The notes below the pieces were generated by a model. The model saw only the letters and a list, made by a program, of their open reading frames with translations, was not told the origin of the DNA and did not search any database. The translations under genes and the position numbers were made by a program. A DNA stretch of 32,765 bases from Phenylobacterium deserti (GTDB taxonomy: Bacteria > Pseudomonadota > Alphaproteobacteria > Caulobacterales > Caulobacteraceae), in the NCBI GenBank assembly GCA_943332615.1, contig CALQQB010000054.1:1-32765 (forward strand). The letters run 5' to 3'. Within the stretch, counting starts at the first letter, position 1, and each line of letters opens with the position of its first letter. This document shows positions 6,627 to 14,882 of the stretch, piece by piece.

Positions 6627-7715
6627 ATGACGCAGACGGCCATCCCCTGCACGGTCATGCGCGGCGGCACCTCCAAGGGGCTGTACTTCCGCCTGTCGGA
6701 CCTGCCGGCGGACCGGGCGACGCGGGACGCGGTGCTGCTGGCCGCCATGGGCTCGCCGGACGCGCGCCAGATCGACGGCATGGGCGGGGCCCACCCGCTG
6801 ACCAGCAAGATCGCGGTGGTGGGCCCCTCCACCCATCCGGATGCGGACGTGGACTACCTGTTCCTGCAGGCGGTGGTGGACGAAGCGCGGATCGACGATG
6901 GCCAGAACTGCGGCAACCTGCTGGCCGGGGTCGGCCCCTTCGCGATTGAGGAGGGACTGTTCGCCGCGCAGGACGGCGTGACCCACGTCCGTATCAACAT
7001 GCTCAACACCAAGAGCCTGACGGTGGCCGCGATCCAGACGCCCGGCGGCCAGGTCCGCTACGACGGCGAGGCCCGCATCGACGGCGTACCCGGGACTGCC
7101 GCTCCGGTGCCGATCGACTTCCTGGACGTGGCCGGATCGAGCTGCGGCGCCCTGCTGCCCACCGGCCATGCGCGGGACGTGATCGACGGCATCGAACTGA
7201 CCGCCATCGACAACGGCATGCCCGTCGTCGTCATGCGCGCCGCCGATTTCGGCAAGACCGGATATGAGACGCCCGAAGAGCTCGAAGCCGACACCGAGCT
7301 GAAGGCCCGCGTCGAGGCGATCCGGCTGCAGATCGGCTCGCGTATGAACCTGGGCGACGTGTCGAAAAAGACGGTGCCTAAGATGTGCCTGGTCGCACCC
7401 GCCCAGAACGGCGGGGCCATCTGTACGCGGAACTTCATCCCGCATCGGGTCCATGAGGCCATCGGCGTGTTCGGGGCCGTCAGCGTGGCGACGGCCTGTG
7501 TGCTGCCGGGCTCCGTGACCGAGGGGATTGCCGCCGTCTCCGATCCGAGTTCGCTCGAGGTGGAGCACCCTACCGGCTTCTTCACCGTCGCGATGGACGC
7601 CGGCGTCGAGGGGGGCGAACTGAAAATCCGCCGCTCCGCCCTCCTGCGCACCTGCCGCCGGCTGATGCGCGGCGAAATCTATGTGCCCGCATCGCTCTGG
7701 AGCGGAAAATCGTGA
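6627..7715 (+). CDS. ligU: 4-oxalomesaconate tautomerase/isomerase (PrpF family)
   Basis: 362-aa PrpF/diaminopimelate-epimerase-fold isomerase. It converts 4-oxalomesaconate to the isomer used by the LigJ hydratase: allylic isomerisation in Sphingobium LigU, keto-enol tautomerisation in Pseudomonas GalD. MRGGTSKG opens the protein (11-18). Lys61 (LTSKIAVV) and Cys95 (DGQNCGN) sit where the LigU Lys/Cys pair is known. SRMNLGDVSKKTVPKMCLV (about 237-255) is also typical of the family. It begins 4 bp after ligK with no strong ribosome site, so it is probably translated by coupling. A 244-bp non-coding interval with a large palindromic repeat follows before ligJ. Confidence 0.93.
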   Translation: MTQTAIPCTVMRGGTSKGLYFRLSDLPADRATRDAVLLAAMGSPDARQIDGMGGAHPLTSKIAVVGPSTHPDADVDYLFLQAVVDEARIDDGQNCGNLLAGVGPFAIEEGLFAAQDGVTHVRINMLNTKSLTVAAIQTPGGQVRYDGEARIDGVPGTAAPVPIDFLDVAGSSCGALLPTGHARDVIDGIELTAIDNGMPVVVMRAADFGKTGYETPEELEADTELKARVEAIRLQIGSRMNLGDVSKKTVPKMCLVAPAQNGGAICTRNFIPHRVHEAIGVFGAVSVATACVLPGSVTEGIAAVSDPSSLEVEHPTGFFTVAMDAGVEGGELKIRRSALLRTCRRLMRGEIYVPASLWSGKS

Positions 7716-7730
7716 CCGCCCGCAGCCTCG

Positions 7731-7940
7731 TCTCCCCTCCCCCCGTGAGCGCAGCGAACGGAGAGCGAGGGGATCCAGAGGGGGGCCGGCTGGGCCATCT
7801 CCGGATGCCGGCCCGAGGGCCCGCGGCGGCCTTGATGCAGAGGGCCCTCGATCTGTCATCCGGCGCGCCGCGTTCGCACGAGCCGGCCCACCCCCTACCC
7901 CCTCCCTCTCTACGCGCCTGCGGCGCTCGGGAGCGGGGCG
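7731..7940. repeat. Nested palindromic repeat element between ligU and ligJ
   Basis: The 244-bp gap between ligU and ligJ folds on itself. Three perfect stems nest in register: GGGCCGGCT (7783-7791) with AGCCGGCCC (7881-7889), CCGGATG (7801-7807) with CATCCGG (7857-7863), and CGAGGGCCC (7814-7822) with GGGCCCTCG (7842-7850), around a 19-nt loop. Outside these, C-rich arms at 7731-7745 and 7890-7910 are each followed by a smaller hairpin, GCGCC-TGC-GGCGC on the right. No transposase is present. It looks like a non-autonomous dispersed palindrome (MITE or REP/BIME type). The transcript could form a long hairpin affecting mRNA stability or ligJ expression. Confidence 0.7.
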
Positions 7941-7959
7941 ACGACTTCGGGAACGCGCC

Positions 7960-8988
7960 ATGAGCCTGATCATCGACTGTCACGGCCACTACACCACCGC
8001 CCCGGCCCCGCACGACGCCTGGCGCAAGGTCCAGACCGACGCTTTTCAGGCCGGCGGCGACATCGACCCCGCCTATCCGGACATCTCCGACGACGAGATT
8101 TCCGAAACCATCGAGCAGAACCAACTTCGATTGCTCAAGGAACGCGGCGCCGACTTTACGATCTTCAGCCCCCGCGCTTCGACCATGGCTCATCACGTCG
8201 GGAACGAGGCGGTCAGCCAGGCCTGGACTCGGCGCTGCAACGACTTGATCAAGCGGGTGGTCGACCTGTTTCCGGAGACCTTCGCCGGGGTCTGTCAGCT
8301 GCCCCAGTCGCCAGGCGTGCCGGTGGCCAACGCCATCGCCGAGCTGGAACGCTGCGTGACGCAGCTGGGCTTCATCGGCTGCAACCTGAACCCCGACCCC
8401 TCCGGCGGCCACTGGACCGCCCAGCCGCTGACCGACCGGTCGTGGTATCCGTTCTTCGAAAAGATGGTGGAGCTCGACGTGCCGGCGATGGTCCACGTCT
8501 CGGGGTCCTGCAACCCCAACTTCCACGCCACCGGCGCCCACTACATCAATGCCGACACCACCGCCTTCATGCAGTTCCTGGAGGGCGACCTCTTCAAGGA
8601 TTTCCCGACGCTGCGGTTCATCATTCCGCATGGTGGCGGGGCCGTGCCCTACCACTGGGGCCGCTACCGGGGCCTGGCCGACATGCTGAAGCGGCCGCCT
8701 CTGCGCGAGCATGTGATGAAGAACGTCTTCTTCGACACCTGCGTCTACCACCAGCCCGGCATCGACCTGCTGTTCAAGGTGATCGACATCGAGAACATCC
8801 TGTTCGGCTCAGAGATGGTGGGCGCCGTGCGTGGCATCGATCCGGAGACCGGCCAGTACTTCGACGACACCAAGCGCTATGTGGACGCCCTGCCGATCCC
8901 GGCCGCCGACAAGGCCAAGGTGTTCGAGGGCAATGCGCGCCGCGTCTATCCGCGCCTAGACACCATCCTGAAAGGCCAGGGCCGGTGA
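7960..8988 (+). CDS. ligJ: 4-oxalomesaconate hydratase (amidohydrolase superfamily)
   Basis: 342-aa zinc hydratase that adds water to the isomer produced by LigU, giving 4-carboxy-4-hydroxy-2-oxoadipate. It has the amidohydrolase barrel ligands: DCHGHY (His8, His10), VHVSGSC (His179), IIPHGGG (His224) and LFGSEMVG (Glu285), as expected for a 3-His/1-Glu site. The length agrees with Sphingobium LigJ (about 340 aa). The frame stays open upstream through the repeat element and into ligU, but ATG 7960 starts exactly at the family N-terminus. The 3' end overlaps the ligI GTG (GTGA). Confidence 0.94.
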   Translation: MSLIIDCHGHYTTAPAPHDAWRKVQTDAFQAGGDIDPAYPDISDDEISETIEQNQLRLLKERGADFTIFSPRASTMAHHVGNEAVSQAWTRRCNDLIKRVVDLFPETFAGVCQLPQSPGVPVANAIAELERCVTQLGFIGCNLNPDPSGGHWTAQPLTDRSWYPFFEKMVELDVPAMVHVSGSCNPNFHATGAHYINADTTAFMQFLEGDLFKDFPTLRFIIPHGGGAVPYHWGRYRGLADMLKRPPLREHVMKNVFFDTCVYHQPGIDLLFKVIDIENILFGSEMVGAVRGIDPETGQYFDDTKRYVDALPIPAADKAKVFEGNARRVYPRLDTILKGQGR

Positions 8989-9884
8989 CCGACCAACCCG
9001 CCTTCGTGATGGATATGGGCTGGCGGGTCTGGCACCCGTCGCCCGCCAAGCCGCGGTTCCAGGTTCCGGCCGGGGCGGTGGACGCCCACTGCCACGTCTT
9101 CGGGCCGGGAGATCAGTTCCCCTACGCGCCCGGGCGCAAGTACACGCCCTGCGATGGGTCCAAAGAAGATCTCTTCAAGCTACGGGACTTCCTGGGTTTT
9201 TCTCGAAACGTAATCGTCCAGGCTACCTGTCACGGGGCCGACAACAGCGCCCTGCTTGACGCCATCGCCCACTCCGATGGCCGGGCCCGTGGCGTGGCGA
9301 CGGTGACCAGGGACGTCAGCGCGGCCGAGCTCAAACGCCTGCACAGCGGCGGCGTGCGGGGGGTGCGGTTCAACTTCGTCAAGCGGCTGGTCGATGCCTT
9401 GCCCCGCGACGAACTGGTAGAGATCGCCGCCAAGATCGCCCCGCTGGGCTGGCACATCGTCATCTATTTCGAGGCCGCCGAGCTGGCCGAGCTCTCCGAT
9501 TTCTTCCTGGCCTTAGGCGCGCCGCTGGTGGTCGACCACATGGGGACGCCGGACGTCGCCAAGGGCGCTGACAGCGCCGCGTTCGACGCCTTCCTGGCCT
9601 TCATGGGGGCCCGCGACGATATCTGGTGCAAGGTCACCTGCCCCGAGCGCCTGTCGCCGGAGGGGCCGCCGCACTATTCGGACGTGGTCCCGTTCGGGCG
9701 CCGCGTGGTCGAAGCCTTCCCGGACCGCGTGCTCTGGGGCACCGACTGGCCCCATCCCAACATGCGCAGCCACACGCCCGACGAGGGTCAGCTGGTCGAT
9801 GTCATCCCGAAGATCGCCACGACCGCCGACCTGCAGCGCAAGCTCCTCATCGACAATCCCATGCGCCTCTACTGGGACCACTGA
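8985..9884 (+). CDS. ligI: 2-pyrone-4,6-dicarboxylate hydrolase (lactonase)
   Basis: 299-aa amidohydrolase-superfamily lactonase that opens 2-pyrone-4,6-dicarboxylate to 4-oxalomesaconate; the Sphingobium enzyme needs no metal. Signatures: AVDAHCHVFGP (His35, His37), GFSRNVIVQATCHG (71-84), GVRFNFVKRLVD, VVDHMGTPD (His185) and WGTDWPHPNM, with the catalytic Asp at 254. It ends NPMRLYWDH, a family hallmark. GTG at 8985 overlaps the ligJ TGA as GTGA and fits the usual length. ATG 9009 is an alternative that would remove eight residues. Tight coupling on both sides fits one polycistron. Confidence 0.95.
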   Translation: MTDQPAFVMDMGWRVWHPSPAKPRFQVPAGAVDAHCHVFGPGDQFPYAPGRKYTPCDGSKEDLFKLRDFLGFSRNVIVQATCHGADNSALLDAIAHSDGRARGVATVTRDVSAAELKRLHSGGVRGVRFNFVKRLVDALPRDELVEIAAKIAPLGWHIVIYFEAAELAELSDFFLALGAPLVVDHMGTPDVAKGADSAAFDAFLAFMGARDDIWCKVTCPERLSPEGPPHYSDVVPFGRRVVEAFPDRVLWGTDWPHPNMRSHTPDEGQLVDVIPKIATTADLQRKLLIDNPMRLYWDH

Positions 9885-9886
9885 GC

Positions 9887-10273
9887 ATGGCCGACAATGC
9901 CTTCAAGGACATCCCGGGCACCACTCTGTTCGACTCGCAGCAATCGCGTATGGGCTTCCACCTCAACCAGTTCTGTATGTCGCTGATGAAGGCGCCCAAC
10001 CGGGAGGCGTTCAAAGCCGATGAGCGCGCCTATCTTGATCGCTGGCCGATGACGCCGGCGCAGAAGCAGAGCGTGCTGGACCGCGACTGGAACGACATGC
10101 TGGCGCTGGGCGGCAACATCTATTTCACCTCGAAGATCGCCGCGACGGACGGCCTGTCGTTCCGCCAGATCGCCGCGACCATGAGCGGGGTCAACGAGCC
10201 CGAATACGCCCAGATGATGCTGGACGGCGGCCGGTCGATCGAGGGCAACCGGTCCAAGATGGAGACCCGATAG
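9887..10273 (+). CDS. ligA: Protocatechuate 4,5-dioxygenase, alpha (small) subunit
   Basis: 128-aa small subunit of the extradiol type II dioxygenase that cleaves protocatechuate between C4 and C5 with O2. LigA caps the LigB active site and carries no metal ligands. It is recognisable from FHLNQFCMSLMKA (near 25-37), YLDRWPMTPAQKQ and DWNDMLALGGNIYFTSKI. It starts 2 bp after the ligI stop, and its TAG overlaps the ligB GTG (TAGTG), so the two subunits are made in close balance. It is slightly shorter than Sphingobium LigA (139 aa). Confidence 0.95.
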   Translation: MADNAFKDIPGTTLFDSQQSRMGFHLNQFCMSLMKAPNREAFKADERAYLDRWPMTPAQKQSVLDRDWNDMLALGGNIYFTSKIAATDGLSFRQIAATMSGVNEPEYAQMMLDGGRSIEGNRSKMETR

Positions 10274-11130
10274 TGGCCAGGATCACCGCCGGCGTCGCTA
10301 CCAGCCACGTGCCGGCCATCGGCGCTGCGCTCGACAACGGCAAGGCTGGCGAAGACTACTGGAAGCCGGTGTTCGCAGGCTATGACGCCTCCAAGGCCTG
10401 GATCGCGGCCGAGAAGCCGGACGTGGTGATCCTGGTCTACAACGACCACGCCTCGGCCTTTTCGCTGGAGCTGATCCCCACCTTCGCCATCGGCTGCGCG
10501 GACGCATTCGCCCCCGCCGACGAGGGCTGGGGGCCGCGACCGGTGCCTGTGGTGCAAGGCCACCCGGAACTCGCCTGGCACCTCGCCGAGACCCTGATTC
10601 TCGACGAATTCGACATGACCATCGTCAATCGGATGGATGTGGACCACGGCCTGACCGTGCCGTTGTCGCTGTTGTTCGGCCAGCCGGACGCCTGGCCCTG
10701 CAAGGTGATCCCGCTGGCGGTGAACGTGGTCCAGTACCCGCCACCGACCGGCCGCCGTTGCCTCAACCTGGGCAAGGCCATCCGCCGCGCTGTCGAGAGC
10801 TTCCCTGATGACCTGAACGTCCAGATCTGGGGCACAGGCGGCATGAGCCACCAGCTGCAAGGCCCCCGCGCCGGCCTGATCAACCGCGAGTTCGACAACG
10901 CCTTCCTCGACCGCCTGATCGACGACCCCGAAGGCCAGGCGGCCGTCCCGCACATAGACTATGTCCGCGAAGCCGGCTCCGAGGCGATCGAGTTGGTGAT
11001 GTGGCTGGTGATGCGAGGCGCGCTCGACCCAGAAGTTCGCGTCGCACATCGCTTCTACCACGTGCCGGCCTCAAACACGGCTGTGGGACATCTGGTGCTG
11101 GAGAATGTGGGATCGTTGGCGGCGGGTTGA
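10273..11130 (+). CDS. ligB: Protocatechuate 4,5-dioxygenase, beta (catalytic) subunit
   Basis: 285-aa Fe(II)-binding catalytic subunit of the LigAB extradiol dioxygenase, which converts protocatechuate to 4-carboxy-2-hydroxymuconate-6-semialdehyde. The iron ligands and active base are intact: His12 (ATSHVPAIG), His59 (YNDHASAF), His193 (GMSHQLQGPRAG) and Glu240 (SEAIELVMW). They match Sphingobium LigB positions with a constant two-residue offset after His12. The C-terminus stops soon after FYHVPASNTAVG and lacks about 15 residues of the Sphingobium tail, probably a harmless difference. GTG start overlapping the ligA TAG. Last gene of the operon; the convergent glycosyltransferase ends 17 bp away. 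No clear terminator lies between them, only CTCGC-CTC-GCGAG (11134-11146). Confidence 0.95.
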   Translation: MARITAGVATSHVPAIGAALDNGKAGEDYWKPVFAGYDASKAWIAAEKPDVVILVYNDHASAFSLELIPTFAIGCADAFAPADEGWGPRPVPVVQGHPELAWHLAETLILDEFDMTIVNRMDVDHGLTVPLSLLFGQPDAWPCKVIPLAVNVVQYPPPTGRRCLNLGKAIRRAVESFPDDLNVQIWGTGGMSHQLQGPRAGLINREFDNAFLDRLIDDPEGQAAVPHIDYVREAGSEAIELVMWLVMRGALDPEVRVAHRFYHVPASNTAVGHLVLENVGSLAAG

Positions 11131-11147
11131 GCCTCGCCTCGCGAGTA

Positions 11148-12296
11148 TCAAGCCGATTGACCGGTGGTTCGGCGGTTTGCCGCCCGGCGCGCGGTGGTGA
11201 TTTGAAGCCTGGCGGGGTTGACTGGCAGTCGTTGATAGATTTCGGCGCCCGCCCGCTCGAAGGCCGCGGCCCCGAAGCGATCCAAGACCCGGGCGCGCGC
11301 CGCCACGCCCATGTCGGCCAGGCGCTCGGGATGGGAGAGCAGCCAGACCAGCGCCTGGGCCAGGGCGTCGGGATCCTCGGGCGGGATGACCAGCCCGGTC
11401 TCGCCGTCGCGGACGCTGTGCGGCAGTTCGCCAACCGCCGAGACCAGCGTAGGCAGACCGGCCTGCATCGCCTCGTGCACGGCGATGCAGAGGCCTTCCC
11501 TCCGGGACGGCTGCAGATAGAGGTGCAGGTCGGCCAGGAAGTCGCGCGGGTGCGCCTGGAAGCCCATAAACCGCACGTTTCGGATACCCGCCTCGGAAAG
11601 CGCGGCTTCCAGGGCGGCCTGCTGCTCACCCACCCCGGCTATCCGGATCTCGAACGGAACCGTGGCGCACAGGCTGATGCGGCGCATGCGAACCAGCGCC
11701 TCGATCAGCACGTCGTAGCCCTTGGCCGGGTGTAGCCGCCCGAGGATGCCCAGCTTCAGAGTCTCGCCGGGACGCCAAGGCCTGGCCTGGCGCGCGGCCG
11801 GGTCGGCGGCAAACAGCGGCCAGACCGCCAGCCGATCCGGCGCCACCCCGAGGCGCTCGGCGGTCAGCGCCGTGACACTGTGGGAGTCGCCAACCCACAG
11901 CGCCGACAGGCCCTGGGTCGCGCGGAGCAGGGCAAGGTTCGCGGGCTTGAGAAAAGCGTTGTGCTGCCAACTCACCACCGGCGTGCGGCGGCGCAGGCCC
12001 ACCAGCTGGCCCAGCAGAGTAGCCCGGGTGAGCGAAGTCCAGATCAGGTCAGGGCGCCAGGCGCTGACCCGTCTGTCGAGCCACCGCAGCGCCTCCAGAT
12101 GATCGGCGTCACCGCCCTCGCGCACCTGCACGGGCAGACCCGCAGCCTCGATCGCAGGCAGCGAGCGACCGTCGCGCCGCGTGAGGACGAACACCTGCAC
12201 TGTGGCGCCCTGGCTGGCGAGCACCCGGGCCACGGCTGGGACCGGAAGCGCCGCGCCGCCGCCTTCCACGGAGTTTATCACGTAGGCGATGCGCAT
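11148..12296 (-). CDS. GT4-family glycosyltransferase
   Basis: 382-aa GT-B fold glycosyltransferase that would transfer a sugar from an NDP-sugar to a surface polysaccharide or lipid-linked glycan at the inner membrane. N-terminal VINSVEGGGA is the acceptor-side glycine loop. The donor side has KLGILGRLHPAKGYDVLIEA (about 190-209) and the GT4 EX7E motif in REGLCIAVHEAM. Donor and acceptor cannot be read from sequence. Its ATG overlaps the stop of the flippase gene by one base, so it is the last of a three-gene glycan set transcribed leftward. Confidence 0.88.
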   Translation of the reverse strand: MRIAYVINSVEGGGAALPVPAVARVLASQGATVQVFVLTRRDGRSLPAIEAAGLPVQVREGGDADHLEALRWLDRRVSAWRPDLIWTSLTRATLLGQLVGLRRRTPVVSWQHNAFLKPANLALLRATQGLSALWVGDSHSVTALTAERLGVAPDRLAVWPLFAADPAARQARPWRPGETLKLGILGRLHPAKGYDVLIEALVRMRRISLCATVPFEIRIAGVGEQQAALEAALSEAGIRNVRFMGFQAHPRDFLADLHLYLQPSRREGLCIAVHEAMQAGLPTLVSAVGELPHSVRDGETGLVIPPEDPDALAQALVWLLSHPERLADMGVAARARVLDRFGAAAFERAGAEIYQRLPVNPARLQITTARRAANRRTTGQSA

Positions 12297-13630
12297 CAGG
12301 CGCGCGCTCCGGCCGCCAGACGCCGGTCCGCCCCGGTCTGGATCCAGGTGCAGATCGCGAGCAGTCCGACACCGACAGCGGCCTGGATCACCACGTGAAG
12401 GCCCGCGCCCGTCAGGCCTCGCCAGTCCAACAGGGGCGGCAGCACCAGCAGCAGGCCCAGGCCGCTGACAAAATTGGCGGAGGCCGAGAGGTCAGGTCGC
12501 CCCAGGGCGGTCAATGCCGCGGTCATTGGTGGCGCCACCAGCTGCACGGCGCGGCCCAGGGTCAGCCAGAGCATCAGGGTTCCAGCGGCGGCGAACGGCG
12601 GGCCTGCCATCAGCACCGCCAGGCGCGGCCCGAACAACGCGATGATCAGGCAGACCGGGGTCGCGGCCAGCAGCGCGATGCCGCCGGCGCGAATCACCGC
12701 GGCGCGAATCGCGGGGCCCCGGTCGCCGGCAGCCGCGAGGCCCGCCAACTCCGCGTAGGCCGCCTGACCGAGGATCTGCGCCGGCTGGGCGAGCACTGCG
12801 GTCGCGCGCTGCGCGACGGCATAGAGGCCCGCGGCGGCCGGGCCGAGCATCCACCCCACCGCCAGCGGCGTGAGACGGCCGGAGAGCTCCGACACGGTCA
12901 CATCCAGGTTTGCGGCCAGCATGAAGCGCCAAAGGCCGACATTCTCCTGTGGGACCTGCGCCAGGCCGCGGCTGAGATCCGCCCGGGCGTGTCGGCCCCA
13001 GGCCACATAGGCGCCAAGCCCCCACATGGCGGCCCATTCGGCCAGCGCCGCGATCAGCCAGGCGATCAGGAATCCTCGGAGACCCGCGTCGGCAGATATC
13101 ACCACGACGGATCCAGCGAGCCGCACGGCCGGGGCCACCAGATTGTGGACACCCAGGAGATCGAACCGCCCCTTTAGCTGCAGATATCCCGCAGGCGTCG
13201 CCCTAATCGAGGCCAGCACAGCAAAGCTGTAAGGCACAGCCAGCTCTATCGCGGCGGGCGACCAGCCGAGTTGAGGACCGAGGATCGGCGCCAGAATCGC
13301 CGCGACTCCGACAGCCAACACCCCCGCCGCCGCCTCCACCAGACCTGCGAACACCAGCAGGCGGGTCAACCTCGGCCGATCACCGGCCGCCGCCGCCTGG
13401 GCGCCGTAGCGGACCACGGCATGCCAGCCTGGAAACTCGATGATGCCGCCGACCGTCATCACATAGGCGTGGACCAGGATCAGCACGCCATAGTCCGCGG
13501 GTCCCAGCGCGCGGGCGGCGACCGCCAGGTAGGCCAGGCTGAGGAGCCCGGCACCGGCCTTGCCGCCCAGCAGCCGGCCGAGGTTGCCATAGATGCGCCC
13601 GACGACGCCGGGTTCGGGCCGCTCAGCCAT
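12296..13630 (-). CDS. Wzx-like polysaccharide flippase (MATE/MVF superfamily)
   Basis: About 444-aa polytopic membrane protein of the oligosaccharide flippase family, expected to move lipid-linked glycans across the inner membrane. Family features are the start RIYGNLGRLLGGKAGAGLL, then LAVAARALGPADYGVLIL with the conserved LGPxxYG turn, and 12 or more hydrophobic segments to the end. I chose ATG 13630, which overlaps the upstream gene by 8 bp; an upstream ATG at 13660 would overlap it much more. Lipid II flippases share the fold, but MurJ signatures are absent. Confidence 0.85.
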   Translation of the reverse strand: MAERPEPGVVGRIYGNLGRLLGGKAGAGLLSLAYLAVAARALGPADYGVLILVHAYVMTVGGIIEFPGWHAVVRYGAQAAAAGDRPRLTRLLVFAGLVEAAAGVLAVGVAAILAPILGPQLGWSPAAIELAVPYSFAVLASIRATPAGYLQLKGRFDLLGVHNLVAPAVRLAGSVVVISADAGLRGFLIAWLIAALAEWAAMWGLGAYVAWGRHARADLSRGLAQVPQENVGLWRFMLAANLDVTVSELSGRLTPLAVGWMLGPAAAGLYAVAQRATAVLAQPAQILGQAAYAELAGLAAAGDRGPAIRAAVIRAGGIALLAATPVCLIIALFGPRLAVLMAGPPFAAAGTLMLWLTLGRAVQLVAPPMTAALTALGRPDLSASANFVSGLGLLLVLPPLLDWRGLTGAGLHVVIQAAVGVGLLAICTWIQTGADRRLAAGARA

Positions 13631-14834
13631 GCGCCGCCAGCTTTTCGCGCGAAGGCACATCTGCCGCCAACGCCGGCAGCCCCGCGAAGCGCGCCAGCGC
13701 GCGCGCGGCGCGTATCGACGAAGGTTCGTCGGTCAGGTCGAAACTGTGGTCGAACAGCGCCTGCTGGGCCGATCGGTAAGTCGTCGCATGATCGGCGGAC
13801 GCCCGGGCCAGCGCCGTTCCCAACTCCGCCGCTGTCTCGATCACGGCTCCCGCCCGCCAGTGCGCAAAGTTCGGATCGCCGCGCCAGGCGAGGCCCCTCG
13901 GGTTCAGGAATACGCAGGGCCTGGGCCGCAGCAGGAACTCGTAGACCTGACTGGAGGCGTCGCCCAGGTAGATGTCGGCCCGGTTGGTGTAGGCCATCGT
14001 GGTGGAAGCCCGGCTGCCCAGGTCGATATGGATGTTGGGCGCGCGCAGGTAGCGTTCCTCGATGCGCCCGGCCCGGTCCATGCGCAGACGGTCGATGCTG
14101 ACCACATAGGGCCGCTCGAACAGCATCACGTGCGGGGCGAAGATCAGGTGGTAGTCGTCGCGGGCGGCGAACCAGTCCAGCACCTGGCGGCCCGCCGCAT
14201 ACCAGGACGACAGGTGCGGCGAGACGTGGGGATTGTAGAGCACCACCGGCCGACCATCATCGACCAGGACGTGGGTGCGGGCGCCGCCGAGGTCGGCGTC
14301 GAACTTGGGATACCCCACGACCGAGATCGTCTCGGGATCGACGCCGGCCTCGGCCACCAGGCGTTCGCGGATCTTCGAGCCTGAGACAAACACGTGATCG
14401 AACGCAGCGCTGCGGCGATCAAAGCCCACGGCGCGATCACCGGCGCCATGGCGGGTGTGGACGATCCGCAGGTTCTTCAGGCTGTGACGGGTCTTCAGGA
14501 TCAGAGAGGTCTTTTCCGCCACCACCAGGACATCAAGGGAGCGAAAGAAGTCCAGGTTGTCGCCGTAGACCAGCAGCTTGGCGGCCGGCAGCACGCTCTC
14601 CAGGGCGCTTCGGGCGATCTGGCTCCCCCGCCGGTTCAGACCGAGTTCAACGAGCCGGATCACCGGCCCGATCAGGCCTTCCCCCAGACGGATGACCTCG
14701 GCGCTGAGACGTGGATTGGTGGTGGCGACCACCAGTTCCGCATCCACCCCGGCCCGCGCCATCGCCAGGGCGATGGGCAGGCTGTGGGCCACCTGGTGCA
14801 CCTGGTCGTGATTGAAGAGGAATCCGATACGCAT
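13623..14834 (-). CDS. TagB/TagF-like CDP-glycerol glycerophosphotransferase family protein
   Basis: About 403-aa cytoplasmic GT-B-like transferase resembling the CDP-glycerol:poly(glycerophosphate) family. Supporting motifs: IVHTRHGAGDR (the HGxG region) and, near residues 178-186, VVGYPKFDAD. Towards the C-terminus come YLGDASSQVYEFLLRPRPCVFLN, the donor-binding D-x-S-S/E-F block. In Gram-negatives such proteins add polyol-phosphate or sugar groups to capsule or LPS-like glycans. ATG 14834 starts directly at MRIGFLFNHD; a seven-residue upstream extension is unlikely. It begins 48 bp after fecR, which may make it part of the same transcript. Confidence 0.75.
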   Translation of the reverse strand: MRIGFLFNHDQVHQVAHSLPIALAMARAGVDAELVVATTNPRLSAEVIRLGEGLIGPVIRLVELGLNRRGSQIARSALESVLPAAKLLVYGDNLDFFRSLDVLVVAEKTSLILKTRHSLKNLRIVHTRHGAGDRAVGFDRRSAAFDHVFVSGSKIRERLVAEAGVDPETISVVGYPKFDADLGGARTHVLVDDGRPVVLYNPHVSPHLSSWYAAGRQVLDWFAARDDYHLIFAPHVMLFERPYVVSIDRLRMDRAGRIEERYLRAPNIHIDLGSRASTTMAYTNRADIYLGDASSQVYEFLLRPRPCVFLNPRGLAWRGDPNFAHWRAGAVIETAAELGTALARASADHATTYRSAQQALFDHSFDLTDEPSSIRAARALARFAGLPALAADVPSREKLAAHG

Positions 14835-14882
14835 ACAGGACCGACGCCACCACACGCGGACCCCCTCAACGGTGACGGTCGA

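Noticed and set aside
7681..7959. N-terminal extension of LigJ through the repeat element
   Set aside because: The frame is open by chance across the GC-rich palindrome. The translation there is Pro/Arg/Gly-rich and unlike LigJ; the family N-terminus starts at 7960.
8442..8984. Upstream extension of LigI inside ligJ
   Set aside because: It overlaps the well-conserved ligJ coding sequence; GTG 8985 gives the right LigI length with a GTGA overlap.
11134..11146. CTCGC-CTC-GCGAG as a terminator between ligB and the glycosyltransferase
   Set aside because: The stem is five pairs with a three-base loop and no T-run on either strand, so it is too weak to call.
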